Assembly (NCBI RefSeq): GCF_002909235.1
Contig: NZ_PHQQ01000018.1
Coordinates: 1-64,000, forward strand
Source: Arenibacter catalasegens
GTDB lineage: Bacteria; Bacteroidota; Bacteroidia; Flavobacteriales; Flavobacteriaceae
Length of the DNA: 64,000 bases
Direction of reading: 5' to 3'
In this document: piece after piece, positions 1 to 8,309 of the stretch
Layout of the letters: each line of letters starts with the position of its first letter
Position numbering within the stretch: the first letter of the stretch is position 1
Translations under genes and position numbers: made by a program
Notes under the pieces: model-generated
Seen by the model: the letters and a program-made list of their open reading frames with translations, nothing else
What the model was told of the DNA's origin: nothing
The model's database searches: none

Positions 1-26
1 TTTTTACAAATAGAATCGACTTTCTT

Positions 27-122
27 AGTGGTTCACTTTCATCCGGCGAAGGTGGTTCACTTTCACCCGGCGAGGGTGGCTCACTTTAATCCGGCCAGGG
101 TGGTATACTATGACCGTTTTTT
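27..122. repeat. IS21-like terminal repeat array
   Basis: Three nearly identical 24-bp units stand head to tail at 27-50, 51-74 and 75-98, sharing the core GGTTCACTTTCATCCGGCGA. A degenerate fourth unit follows at 99-122. Arrays of transposase-binding repeats of this style are typical of the ends of IS21-family elements. No istA or istB gene is visible inside the window, so the element lies to the left of position 1 or only its end survives. The IS21 assignment rests on recalled similarity of the repeat sequence. Confidence 0.5.
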
Positions 123-736
123 GCAATAAATGTCACCACTCTTTTCTATTTTTTTTACGCTTAAGCTTGGGGCAACTTTAAAACGATAGGGGCAAAAATT
201 AAGGAGGGTAGGTTGTTTCATCGGGGACGGGGGGAAAATGCCCGTACAGATAAGTATTTGGTTCCAATTGGGAGACGTCCTTATTTAGGCTCCAAATAGG
301 GACATAATGGGGTAATGTGCCTTGTCATATATCTATCAATGCACGGGCAAGTAATAGGAACATAGATTTGCGGTCCATGTTTTCATTATGCTAGAACAAG
401 GACACGTCTTGATGATGTATTTTCTGCTATAAACTAATAATCGGTAGTTTTCAAAATTGTCAAAATTATGGCAGTGCGGATAAAGTGGAAGTTGGACAAT
501 TTGGAAAATTTCTAAGTTTGTATCAATTTAAATGATATGGACAGAGAAGGTTTAAGGGAGGTAAAATGTGTACTTCTTGAAGGGTAGGACGATGTGACAG
601 CAAGGATTAGCGGAGTTCGCGGGAATACTAGCTACTGGGATAAGGTAGTTGAAGATATTAGCTGGGGTTTCTATTAAAACCAGTAAAAGGCCAATTATTA
701 AAGGTGCTACTTTTTAAAGGTTAAAAAAAAAGAAAA
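123..736. other. Non-coding stretch beside mobile-element genes
   Basis: No open frame in these 600 bases has coding character on either strand, and no RNA gene was recognised. It lies between the IS21-like repeat array and the downstream end of the small integrase-associated genes. It is probably mobile-element backbone or decayed sequence. Confidence 0.4.
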
Positions 737-955
737 CTACTCGGTGATGAATGGAGGAATGAAACTGTCCCTTTGGATTCTTCTCATGAAAGCACCCGAA
801 CGCCTGTTGTAAACGTTTATGTACTGCCAAGTTGGATGGCTCTTTTTTAGGAACATTGAAAAGCCATTGAGTTTATGGACATAGTTCCATTTTTTGGGTT
901 TAATTCCTTTCTCAAAGAATACGATAACGGAGTAATCATTTTTCTTTTTTAGCAT
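737..955 (-). CDS. Small integrase-associated protein, unknown function
   Basis: This 72-residue basic protein is the last gene of a minus-strand set of four. Its start overlaps the end of the HTH gene by 7 bases, which implies translational coupling and supports it being real. It is rich in Lys, Arg and aromatic residues and has no membrane segment or known motif. Short proteins of this kind often sit beside excisionase-like genes in Bacteroidota mobile elements. The function is unknown. Confidence 0.55.
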   Translation of the reverse strand: MLKKKNDYSVIVFFEKGIKPKKWNYVHKLNGFSMFLKKSHPTWQYINVYNRRSGAFMRRIQRDSFIPPFITE

Positions 956-1251
956 TTTGGCCCCCTTCCATTTTTGGATGTTTGAATCATGTTCAAAGCA
1001 CCGTTCACCTCTTCCAGTTTATAGAGAACTCTGTTCCCTATTCTGTGGGCTTTGACTATTCCTGTTTTTGTCCAATCGTGAAGAGTAGGTAAGGAGATAC
1101 AGAGAAGTTTGGCCGTATCTTTTCTTGATAAGAGTTTTAGCCCTTCCTTTTCAGGTTGTGGGTTAAAGTTCTTTAACTTGTTTTCAATAACTTCCTCAAC
1201 TATTTTTTTGATGTCGGAAAGTTCCAAAGTACTCAACATTAATTTTGCCAT
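949..1251 (-). CDS. Excisionase-like helix-turn-helix protein
   Basis: This 100-residue protein has a C-terminal winged helix-turn-helix of the HTH_17/MerR-excisionase type. The segment LLSRKDTAKLLCISLPTLHD followed by WTKTGIVKAHRIGNRVLY (about residues 40-78) is the hallmark. Such proteins bind DNA near attachment sites and direct integrase toward excision, or repress their own element. It lies downstream of the integrase and the 243-residue gene on the same strand, as is common in Bacteroidota integrative elements. The N-terminal 35 residues look helical. The role in excision is inferred from family and position. Confidence 0.75.
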   Translation of the reverse strand: MAKLMLSTLELSDIKKIVEEVIENKLKNFNPQPEKEGLKLLSRKDTAKLLCISLPTLHDWTKTGIVKAHRIGNRVLYKLEEVNGALNMIQTSKNGRGPKC

Positions 1252-1324
1252 TATTTAATTTCATTTGATTAATAATGGAGCAAATATGAATTACGATGGA
1301 TGCAAATTTTTGATTGTGGTAACC

Positions 1325-2056
1325 TCAATCAGGTACCCCAAATTTTTCAAGGTCGTTATTTATTTTCAATTTTATGTTTGTATAAACCTTGTTATCAAAC
1401 ACTTCCAGCATTTTAAGAAGATTTTCATTTGATTTTATTTTGTTCTCGTTTTTAGCGGATAACAGTTCATTTATAGCAGTTCTTGTGTTGGAATCGTTTT
1501 TATCAATGACTAAACTCAATACGTCTCCCAAGGCCGTTTGATTGTATTTGTTGAAATCCAAACCCAAATAATGAAGGACAAGGATTCTTTGTTTTAATGA
1601 TAAATCCGATTTACTAATTGATGCTTTTAGAGTAGGACCAATCTTCAATTCTTTTAACCAAATAGTATATTTAGCGAGTTCAAATGCTTGTAATCTTACA
1701 GGTTTCAAACCTTCTAAATAACTGTCTATTTCTTCCTGGGTATTATTGTTGGTTGCTTTGCCATCTGAAAGTTGATGTTCTATTTCTTCATATAAATATC
1801 CTTCATAATAGTATTTGAAATAAGGAAAATAACCAGTGGGTGGGTAAATCCAATGTGTATTGAATACAGTATTAGGGACAATATCATTATTAGTTAAAAA
1901 GTCAACTATATCAGGTCTATAAATATTTTTTCCTTCTGTTTTAAAAAATTCATCAATCTGTTTTAGTTCATCTTCAATTAAGAGACTCTTATTCTTGATT
2001 TTCTCATATCTAATATTGAAGATTTCCTGTAATTCTTGGAGCGTTCGTGCTTTCAT
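1325..2056 (-). CDS. Integrase-associated hypothetical protein
   Basis: This 243-residue cytoplasmic protein has no signal peptide or membrane segment. Its start codon overlaps the stop codon of the integrase by one base (TAATG), so the two are probably co-translated. The C-terminal part (about residues 150-235) has a helical pattern around LSLKQRILVLHYLGL, a layout I associate with proteins encoded next to tyrosine recombinases in Flavobacteriia. No catalytic motif was seen. It may be an accessory DNA-binding factor, but this is a guess from context. Confidence 0.6.
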   Translation of the reverse strand: MKARTLQELQEIFNIRYEKIKNKSLLIEDELKQIDEFFKTEGKNIYRPDIVDFLTNNDIVPNTVFNTHWIYPPTGYFPYFKYYYEGYLYEEIEHQLSDGKATNNNTQEEIDSYLEGLKPVRLQAFELAKYTIWLKELKIGPTLKASISKSDLSLKQRILVLHYLGLDFNKYNQTALGDVLSLVIDKNDSNTRTAINELLSAKNENKIKSNENLLKMLEVFDNKVYTNIKLKINNDLEKFGVPD

Positions 2057-3291
2057 TAATTGAAAAATGGATGGTTTAATAATTTATCTGCGTTTTGTTC
2101 CTGCGTTACCCGGATATATTGCATAAAAGAACGTTCTGTTTTATGTCCTGTTATCTTCATTATAGAAATCGCGGGGATATCTGCCAAAAATAAATTGGTA
2201 GCAAAACTTCTTCTTGCCGTATGTGTTGTAACTAAATTGAATTTTTTGACAGCCTCTTTTTTCATGGCACCCCCTTTAGTTATGGTTGTTTCTACTTCAC
2301 TCTTTAATTGTGCTAAACTTGCGACATCTTTAATATATCTGTTCATAACCTGATTAGTATACGCACTAGGAAGAATATTATTGTATTTCTTCAGGATGTT
2401 TTTTACAGTTGGATGTAGTGGAATAGAAACCCTTTCTCCTGTTTTTTGTGTTCTTATTTGAAGCATGGATTTATCGGAAACAATATTTTCAGGTTTAATC
2501 TGTGTAAAGTCAGAAAACCTTAATCCTGTATAACATCCAATTAAAAATAAATCCCTTACTTTTTCTAGTCTTGGGCTAGAGGATAAACCTATTTTTTCCA
2601 TTGCTTTTAATTCATCAATGTTTAAATAAATAGTGTCCGCTTCTTCCCTTAAGGTCTTAAATTTTCGCTTCTTAAATTCTAGGTTTACATTATAACCTCT
2701 TTCAGTAGCTTCGTTCATAAAGGATTTAATTGTCTTTATATGTTTGCCAACGGTATTGGCCGAAAGATTGGAATCAACAGCCAAATATGCTGTATACTGA
2801 TTATAAAACTCCAATGTGATAGATTCAAAATCTACACTCTTGTTTATTTTTGTAGCATATTCTTTTAGATACTTGAAAGTTGTATTGTAGACTTTGATTG
2901 TACCTGACTTCTTATTTAATTTACTCTCTTCAATATAGCCCTTAATAAATTCAAAAAAGGTCATTTTATTGGCCTGTAAAATATTGCCTGATAATTCTGC
3001 TTCCAGAGCTTTTTTTATAATATCATTGTTGGGCTGTATCCCATCGTTAAGTAATCTTCGAAAGGCATTATTTATGCCATTTTCTAATTTGTCCAAACGA
3101 GAGTTAAATTCGGGATATTCTTTAAACTGTTTTGATTCTTTTGCCCTTTGTGCTTTTGGATTCCAAAATTTGGGATTTATCTTCTCCCCTGTCGAATATT
3201 TAAACCTCTTGTATTGATAATTATAAAACATATAGACCAATGTTTCTATTTTTGAGGTAGGTTCTTTGAGTATAAATTTTGCTTTTGCCAT
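2056..3291 (-). CDS. Tyrosine recombinase / integrase
   Basis: This 411-residue site-specific recombinase has an N-terminal Arm-type DNA-binding region (about 1-100), a SAM-like core-binding domain (about 110-205) and a C-terminal catalytic domain. The catalytic residues are present: Arg258 in TGLRFSDF, His357 and Arg360 in HTARRSF, His383 in GHKTERSF, and the nucleophile Tyr392. It should integrate and excise the element to which it belongs. The gene reads away from the palindromic module at 3461-3710, so the element body probably extends leftward out of the window. It appears intact. Confidence 0.93.
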   Translation of the reverse strand: MAKAKFILKEPTSKIETLVYMFYNYQYKRFKYSTGEKINPKFWNPKAQRAKESKQFKEYPEFNSRLDKLENGINNAFRRLLNDGIQPNNDIIKKALEAELSGNILQANKMTFFEFIKGYIEESKLNKKSGTIKVYNTTFKYLKEYATKINKSVDFESITLEFYNQYTAYLAVDSNLSANTVGKHIKTIKSFMNEATERGYNVNLEFKKRKFKTLREEADTIYLNIDELKAMEKIGLSSSPRLEKVRDLFLIGCYTGLRFSDFTQIKPENIVSDKSMLQIRTQKTGERVSIPLHPTVKNILKKYNNILPSAYTNQVMNRYIKDVASLAQLKSEVETTITKGGAMKKEAVKKFNLVTTHTARRSFATNLFLADIPAISIMKITGHKTERSFMQYIRVTQEQNADKLLNHPFFN

Positions 3292-3320
3292 GAAACAAAT
3301 ATATGTAAAAAATTATAATA

Positions 3321-3342
3321 GGGGACGAATGCGGGGACGAAT
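3321..3342. repeat. Tandem decamer upstream of integrase
   Basis: The decamer GGGGACGAAT occurs twice in a row (3321-3330 and 3333-3342) with a 2-bp spacer, 30 bases upstream of the integrase start. Directly repeated sites in this position could be arm-type binding sites for the recombinase or an operator for its expression. That role is inferred from position only. Confidence 0.45.
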
Positions 3343-3483
3343 AATTTTAATTTGGTTTGATTTTAGCTTGTTTCGGCTTGTTGCAAAACCTCCTATTTAT
3401 AGGGCTTAAAAGGCTAATATATAATAAAATAGAGTAAAATAGAATCAAATTATCGGGGGTCCAGGTGGGACCACATCAAGCAG

Positions 3484-3511
3484 AAAACCCACGCCCAAAG
3501 CGTGGGTTTTT
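3484..3511. terminator. Bidirectional hairpin terminator
   Basis: A perfect stem AAAACCCACGC/GCGTGGGTTTT with a 5-base loop has A- and T-rich flanks on both sides. The structure would terminate transcription in either direction. No obvious gene ends here, so it belongs to the palindromic module. Confidence 0.6.
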
Positions 3512-3666
3512 CATTTCCGGGAAGAAAGCTGGGCTTGCCCGAGCTTTCAACAGGAAATGAAAAAATTGGTTCGCGCCAGCGAAGTGTGGTTTTCAATTTG
3601 CAGTAGGGGGCATTCCTGGTCCACGAGCACTGCGAGCTAACCCAGGTGGGACCACAAAGTGGAAAC

Positions 3667-3699
3667 AAAAAGTCCTAGCGAAAGCTAGGACTTTTTTTG
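3667..3699. terminator. Strong hairpin terminator
   Basis: The stem AAAGTCCTAGC/GCTAGGACTTT closes a GAAA tetraloop and is followed by a run of seven T. It is a textbook intrinsic terminator on the plus strand, with As on the other side for the minus strand. A near-identical hairpin recurs at 7121-7151. Confidence 0.65.
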
Positions 3700-3848
3700 T
3701 GGAACAAAATCTGGGAGAGAAGTCTATGCCGCAGAAGGCGGTAAGCTATGGGGGACTACAAATACAATTCGTAGATATCTGTTAATCAGTAATATACGGA
3801 TTTTTTGTTTTCAAAAGAGACAACATTGAGGACAACGTATCTACGAAA

Positions 3849-4067
3849 TTAAGATTTAAGATTTACGTCCAGTCCAAAAAGCAAAAGGAAAACTCCTTTC
3901 ATTTTACCGTCAAGGGATTTGCGCAAAGTGGTAAAAGCCTAGGTAATATGGCCCTCAACAGATTTCTCAGAAATATTTAAGTACTCTGCGATTTCTATAT
4001 TGGTAAGGCCTTCTTGTTTGCTCAATATGAAGGCTTGTTTGCTTTTGGTAGGGAGATTCCCGAGATG
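3849..4067 (-). pseudogene. ECF sigma factor fragment (region 4)
   Basis: Reading the minus strand from 4067 gives HLGNLPTKSKQAFILSKQ, then GLTNIEIAEYLNISEKSVEG. This is the sigma-70 region 4 helix-turn-helix of FecI-type ECF factors. An in-frame TAG follows about 40 residues in, and the frame then continues with a plausible C-terminal tail ending at TAA (3849-3851). The N-terminal half (region 2) is absent. It is therefore a truncated remnant with a premature stop. FecI-type factors usually precede a FecR anti-sigma gene, and none remains here. Confidence 0.7.
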
Positions 4068-4072
4068 ATAAT

Positions 4073-4243
4073 ATGTTTAAAAGAAATACGGCTTCGGACG
4101 GCAGTCCTTACTTTAACCTAAAAGCTTCTAATGGACAAGTAATCGGAACAAGTGAAATGTACTCAGCCACTTCCGCCATGGAGACAGGAATAGCTTCGGT
4201 AAAGGCCAACGCTGCAAGTGCAATTATCGAAGACAACTCTTGA
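4073..4243 (+). CDS. YegP-family (DUF1508) half-length protein
   Basis: A 56-codon frame from ATG 4073 encodes one YegP/DUF1508 repeat: PYFNLKASNGQVIGTSEMYS followed by SAMETGIASVKANA. Family members usually carry two such repeats in about 110 residues. This copy begins inside the first strand of one repeat and directly abuts the sigma-factor remnant on the other strand. It may be a single-domain gene or the surviving half of a truncated two-repeat gene. The sequence match is clear; expression is uncertain. Confidence 0.55.
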   Translation: MFKRNTASDGSPYFNLKASNGQVIGTSEMYSATSAMETGIASVKANAASAIIEDNS

Positions 4244-4297
4244 ATCCATTAATTATGCCCATATTTTTTTGACTATTTGAAGTCTGGCCAAGGTGGG

Positions 4298-6274
4298 TCA
4301 ACTTTTCGATGAAGTAAGTTTTTCTTTGAAATCGTTGATGACCCCACCTTTCAATAATAACGCTATTTGCCGATCGCTCAAGCTATGTTTTGTTAATATA
4401 CTTGTTTCATGATTTTTATTTTTGACCTTTAGCTCAATCGGGCGGTTATTTACTATGTTTTCCCTCAAGTTCTTGAATTCAACGAGCGCACCCTGTTCGA
4501 TAAGCATGTAGTCGTCTGGATTTGCAAATTCCAGTGGAAGAATTCCGAAATTAATAAGATTTTGCCATGCGATTCGGGCATAATCCTTGGCTATGACAGC
4601 TATTTGCCCCAAATACTTAGGGGCGATTGCAGCATGTTCCCTGCTACTTCCCTGTGCATAATTCTCTCCTGCTACTACTATATGGCCACCATATTTTTCT
4701 TTGGCATCCAAGGCCCTATCATAAAAATTTTCATCTATTACGGAATAGGAGAACTTACTTATTTCGGGAATATTACTTCGAAATGGCAGTACTTCCGCAC
4801 CGGCCTTCAATATCTCGTCGGTTGAAACATTATCTCCCATTTTTAAAAGTACGGGGACTGTATATTCAGATTTCAACTTTTCCATTACGGGCAACGATTT
4901 TATATTAGGACCTTTTTTGAGTTTAACCTCGGCATTGTCCTTGGTTGGCGGTACTAGCATATCAATATTGATGATTTCCAAATCAGGGGATTCGTATTTT
5001 GGATATTTCATTCCGAACATTTTTTCAAGATTTCTTGGATCAGTAATTTTTCCGGTCAACGCTGAAGCAGCGGCGGTCTCAGGACTACATAGGTAAACCT
5101 GATCGTCCTTTGTTCCCGAACGGTCGGGGAAATTACGTGGCATGGTACGCAGACTGATCGTATTACTTGCCGGAGCTTGGCCCATTCCAATACAACCCAT
5201 GCATCCAGATTGATGAAATCGAGCGCCTGCTTTGATCAGGTTAGCAAATGTTTTATTCTTGATCATGTTCTGGATAATCTGTCTTGAAGTGGGATTGACA
5301 TCAAAGGATACCTCAGGATGGATAGACCTATCTTTAACAATAGCTCCTACCATCCAAAAATCCCGAAGTCCAGGATTGGCAGAAGAACCAATAACGACTT
5401 GACTAATTTTTTTGCCTTCTACTTCTGATACGGGAACTACATTTCCGGGGCTGGTTGGTAAAGCGATCAAGGGTACGATTTCGTCAAGCACTATCTCATG
5501 CTCTAGATCGTAGGAACACCCTTCATCAGCAATGATTTCCATCCAATCATTTTCCCTTCCTTGTGATTTCAGAAAACGCAATGTTTCTTGGTCACTTGGA
5601 AAGACCGTTGTCGTAGCCCCAAGCTCAGCTCCCATATTCGCGATTACGTGCCTGTCCATAGCACTTAAATTTTTCAATCCGTCACCATAATACTCAATAA
5701 TCTTGCCTTTTCCCCCTTTTACATCAAATCGGCGCAGCATTTCTAATATGATATCCTTTGCACTTACCCAATCTTGAAGTTTTCCAACTAGTTTGACACC
5801 CATAATCTTTGGCATCTTAACAAAATAAGGCTGCCCGGCTATGGCAGCCGCCACATCCAATCCCCCTGTGCCGATGGCCAGCATTCCAAGAGATCCCGCT
5901 GCACAGCTATGGCTATCGGAACCTACTAGGGTCTTTCCGGGAACTCCAAAACGTTCCATATGCACTGGATGACTTACGCCATTGCCCGGTCTACTATACC
6001 ATAGTCCAAATTTCTGTGCAGCTGAATACAGAAAAAGGTGGTCGTCCGCATTCTTAAAATCGGTTTGTAAGAGATTGTGATCAACATATTGAACCGCTAC
6101 CTCAGTTTTGGCTCGATCAAGTCCCATCGCCTCCAATTCCAACTGTACCAATGTTCCTGTAGCGTCCTGCAACAGTGCCTGGTCAATTTTTAAACCAATT
6201 TCCGAACCTGGAGTCATCTTTCCAACTACAAGATGGGAGCTAATAAGTTTTTGTGCAACATTCAGTGGTTTCAT
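4298..6274 (-). CDS. Aconitate hydratase, Aquifex-type
   Basis: This 658-residue protein would interconvert citrate and isocitrate in the TCA cycle. Recognisable motifs are DHN (65-67), GSDSHSCAAGSLGM (118-131), GCMGCIGMGQAP (357-368) and a C-terminal swivel domain with GENYAQGSSREHAA. Its length and pattern fit the shorter 'Aquifex-type' putative aconitases rather than the roughly 750-residue enzyme typical of Bacteroidota. The usual GSCTN motif, which supplies one cluster cysteine, reads GSSANP here, so only the CxxC pair (358 and 361) is evident. The gene stands alone, with pseudogenes on one side and a long intergenic region on the other. A related homoaconitase-like specificity cannot be excluded. 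Confidence 0.85.
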   Translation of the reverse strand: MKPLNVAQKLISSHLVVGKMTPGSEIGLKIDQALLQDATGTLVQLELEAMGLDRAKTEVAVQYVDHNLLQTDFKNADDHLFLYSAAQKFGLWYSRPGNGVSHPVHMERFGVPGKTLVGSDSHSCAAGSLGMLAIGTGGLDVAAAIAGQPYFVKMPKIMGVKLVGKLQDWVSAKDIILEMLRRFDVKGGKGKIIEYYGDGLKNLSAMDRHVIANMGAELGATTTVFPSDQETLRFLKSQGRENDWMEIIADEGCSYDLEHEIVLDEIVPLIALPTSPGNVVPVSEVEGKKISQVVIGSSANPGLRDFWMVGAIVKDRSIHPEVSFDVNPTSRQIIQNMIKNKTFANLIKAGARFHQSGCMGCIGMGQAPASNTISLRTMPRNFPDRSGTKDDQVYLCSPETAAASALTGKITDPRNLEKMFGMKYPKYESPDLEIINIDMLVPPTKDNAEVKLKKGPNIKSLPVMEKLKSEYTVPVLLKMGDNVSTDEILKAGAEVLPFRSNIPEISKFSYSVIDENFYDRALDAKEKYGGHIVVAGENYAQGSSREHAAIAPKYLGQIAVIAKDYARIAWQNLINFGILPLEFANPDDYMLIEQGALVEFKNLRENIVNNRPIELKVKNKNHETSILTKHSLSDRQIALLLKGGVINDFKEKLTSSKS

Positions 6275-6391
6275 TTAATGATATTTTAAATTAATGGGAT
6301 ATACTTTACAATTAAATCGGACAAGGGGAGACTAGGATGAGGACAAATGCTATAAGGCAAAAGATCTATAGCATATTTTTGATATAAAACA

Positions 6392-6412
6392 ATCTTATCT
6401 ATAAGATATAGA
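6392..6412. promoter_or_regulatory. Overlapping palindromes upstream of aconitase
   Basis: A 16-bp palindrome ATCTTAT-CT-ATAAGAT (6392-6407) overlaps a second one, TCTATA-AGA-TATAGA (6398-6412). They lie about 120 bases upstream of the aconitase start. This could be an operator for a dimeric regulator. The region is AT-rich, so chance is possible. Confidence 0.3.
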
Positions 6413-6604
6413 ATTTAAATTGAAAAAAATCAATTAGGGCTTATTTTATTTGGTTTGTTCAATAGAATACGGGGAGGAAGTTTCAATGCTGTCTAGGAGT
6501 GATAAATATCTTAAAATAAACGATTTAACAAAGGTTTAGCTGTATTAATTAGATATTCGAAGGCCTAGCCATTACATTGAATATGAACCTTAAAAACAAA
6601 AATT

Positions 6605-6748
6605 ATGGGAGTTACACAGGATAAAAGAAAATTTAATAGAAAAGTAGAACAATCAAACCCCACTAATCCAACTGGTGGTACCAGTGTCAAGAATAAGACT
6701 TTTGATATTGACAAAAAAACTATAGATGAAAATCAAAGTAAAAAATAG
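6605..6748 (+). CDS. Possible 47-residue hydrophilic protein
   Basis: An ATG at 6605 behind an A-rich leader opens a 47-codon frame rich in Lys, Asn, Thr and Gln. The protein would be soluble and probably disordered. No family was recognised. It lies alone in the gap after the aconitase promoter and is followed at 6882 by a hairpin terminator, which would suit a short transcript. The evidence is limited to frame, start context and terminator. Confidence 0.35.
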   Translation: MGVTQDKRKFNRKVEQSNPTNPTGGTSVKNKTFDIDKKTIDENQSKK

Positions 6749-6881
6749 TATTAAAAATATGATATTGTCAAAACAATAGAATTGACGTTAATCTGTCATA
6801 GGAGCGGGAAAGATAGATGCAGTCAAACTGCCTTAGTTTTAAAAGGGACTATCCCGCCAACTGTGTAAGTTAAAAATAACA

Positions 6882-6916
6882 GGGGTTGGACTTTTATCTA
6901 AAGTCTGACCCTTTTT
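6882..6916 (+). terminator. Intrinsic terminator
   Basis: The stem GGGTTGGACTTT/AAAGTCTGACCC has one internal mismatch region and a 5-base loop. It is followed by six T. It stands 134 bases after the small frame at 6605-6748. Confidence 0.65.
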
Positions 6917-6920
6917 TCAT

Positions 6921-6943
6921 ACCCGCCTGACTGGACGGGCAGG
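6921..6943. repeat. Dispersed CCCGCCTGA...CGGGCAGG repeat
   Basis: A GC-rich imperfect palindrome, CCCGCCTGAC-TGG-ACGGGCAGG, sits in AT-rich intergenic DNA. A related copy lies at 62948-62974 with a longer centre. Its base composition differs strongly from the surroundings, as expected of a small dispersed intergenic repeat. Confidence 0.45.
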
Positions 6944-7029
6944 GATTCTAAGGAACTGATTTAGTATGATGACTCAGTTCCAAGGACTATCTCATAAATG
7001 GCTACTTAAAGTAATAACGCTGAGGCCTC

Positions 7030-7160
7030 GTCCAAAGCGTGGGTTTCTATTTGCCTTAGGGGCAATTCCTGGTCCACGAGCACTGCGAGATAACCCAGGT
7101 GGTTCCACGAAGTGGTATCGAAAAGTCTTAGCGAAAGCTAGGACTTTTTTTGTGGAACAA
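7030..7160. repeat. Modular palindromic repeat, copy 2 (partial)
   Basis: This region repeats the module at 3461-3710 in shortened form. It keeps 'ccaaagcgtgggttt', the block reading TTCCTGGTCCACGAGCACTG, a diverged CCAGGTGGTTCCACGA, and the terminator-like hairpin at 7121-7151. The cruciform part is missing. The two copies bracket the aconitase gene and the sigma/YegP remnants. Confidence 0.55.
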
Positions 7161-7350
7161 ATTCCTATTGAAGAACAGGAAATAGTTCAATTAGGGAAGG
7201 CTACAATTTAAGAAGGACAAAGATTTTTAGAAACTAAAGCGAGATGAATTAAGGCGTTTAGTTTAAACTACACTCTGACAAACTAGCTATAATAAATACC
7301 GTTTGAAAAATGCTAAACCATATTGTTTTTCATAAATTCCTACAGTTTAC

Positions 7351-7923
7351 TTAAACCTTGATGAATTTATTCCTCTTGTACATATACCAAATAAGAATCA
7401 GTAATGTATTTAATATTAAATATGCAAAAGAGGCATTATATGGGTTGAACACTGAAGTATGAACCTCATTAAACAACCATTCTTTGGGACTAATTTTACC
7501 ACTATTAAATGAAATAAATTGATTTCTGGTTATTAACTGACCAAAAATACCTGCCACAAAATAAGCTGTCAAAGCATTGGTGCCAAAAGCAATAAAAGGT
7601 TTTATTCCCTTTGGATATTTTTGAACATCTAGAAACCAAAAGGAGGTAGCAAAACAAATTACAGCTATACCGGAAGTAAATAACACGTAGGATGATATCC
7701 ACAATCTTGTTATCATTGGAAATTCATAGCTAAATGCCCAACCTAGCATGAGAAATGTACATGCAATTATAAACATCCAAATGAGTTTCACTTCAATTTC
7801 AATATCTTTTCTTTCTAGCATATGGCCTATTAAAATACCCATTAATCCAGAAGCTATGGCAGGAATTGTTGTGAAAATCCCTGTTGAATCATATTGTCCA
7901 TGACTTCCTATATATCCTTCCAA
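7351..7923 (-). pseudogene. Acyltransferase C-terminal fragment (DUF5009/HGSNAT-like)
   Basis: This 190-residue frame has five or six hydrophobic segments. It resembles the C-terminal half of the heparan-alpha-glucosaminide N-acetyltransferase-like membrane proteins (DUF5009/DUF1624), beginning at a GQYDSTGIFTTIPAIASGLM-like segment. Family members have about 370 residues, so the N-terminal half, including the catalytic His region, is missing. Just upstream the sequence switches to a replication-protein fragment, which shows that the gene was cut by a rearrangement. The remaining frame has an ATG but is unlikely to be functional. Confidence 0.6.
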
Positions 7924-8240
7924 TATTTATTGGAAACGATATGGAAATGAATATTGCCCTCAAATTCTGTGTTTTTTGTTTGTCTTTCCGCTACCCACAC
8001 ATATTCAAATTTATTGTCACGTTTTTTTACGTTGTCCAAGAATTTCCGGAGTACGTCAATACCCTGTTTGTCTTCAACTTTGTTCAGAAAAGTCAGGGTT
8101 ACAAAACTCATTTTCTTATGGCATTGGGTAAAGCAATTAATTTTCTTCTTTATTTTTTGCTTTGAACGCCTAGAGAGGGAACGTAGTTTTATTTTTCCAT
8201 CATCCTTTTTTGATTTTGGTTTGGGCTTATCCTTATCGGG
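7908..8240 (-). pseudogene. HUH replication initiator fragment
   Basis: An open stretch read from 8240 to the stop at 7908 carries a basic N-terminus, then CFTQCHKKMSFVTLTFLN, YVWVAERQTKN and GNIHFHIVSNKYW. The HFH signature is the metal-binding HUH motif of rolling-circle replication initiators found on Flavobacteriia mobile elements. The catalytic Tyr region and the whole C-terminal half are lost at the junction with the acyltransferase fragment. It is a remnant of an integrated plasmid or phage-like replicon. Confidence 0.6.
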
Positions 8241-8309
8241 TTATTTTTTCTTGCGTTGAAGCGCGGAGCCTGAAAATTCATCTTTGGGAACTGCCCCGAA
8301 CTGTCTGGT

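Larger units (their letters stand above)
3461..3710. repeat. Modular palindromic repeat, copy 1
   Basis: This 250-bp stretch is built almost wholly of inverted repeats. A 15-bp direct repeat CCAGGTGGGACCACA stands at 3461-3475 and 3642-3656. Between them are a hairpin at 3484-3510, a nested cruciform at 3512-3559 (ATTTCC/GGAAAT outside GAAAGCT/AGCTTTC) and a short TTCGCGCCAGCGAA palindrome. A last hairpin lies at 3667-3699. A diverged partial copy occurs at 7030-7160. It may be a dispersed palindromic element or the landing site of the integrase. No gene was recognised in it. Confidence 0.55.

Noticed and set aside
3451-3475. Possible tRNA 3' end used as integrase attachment site
   Set aside because: The GGGGGTCCAGG stretch looks vaguely like a T-arm, but no acceptor stem or anticodon arm can be folded upstream.
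3450-3668. Open frame of 72 codons on the minus strand
   Set aside because: It is the translation of the palindromic repeat module; the similar region at 7030-7160 gives another unrelated frame.
6966-7211. Open frame of 81 codons on the plus strand
   Set aside because: It runs across the second copy of the palindromic module and its terminator hairpin; no coding character.
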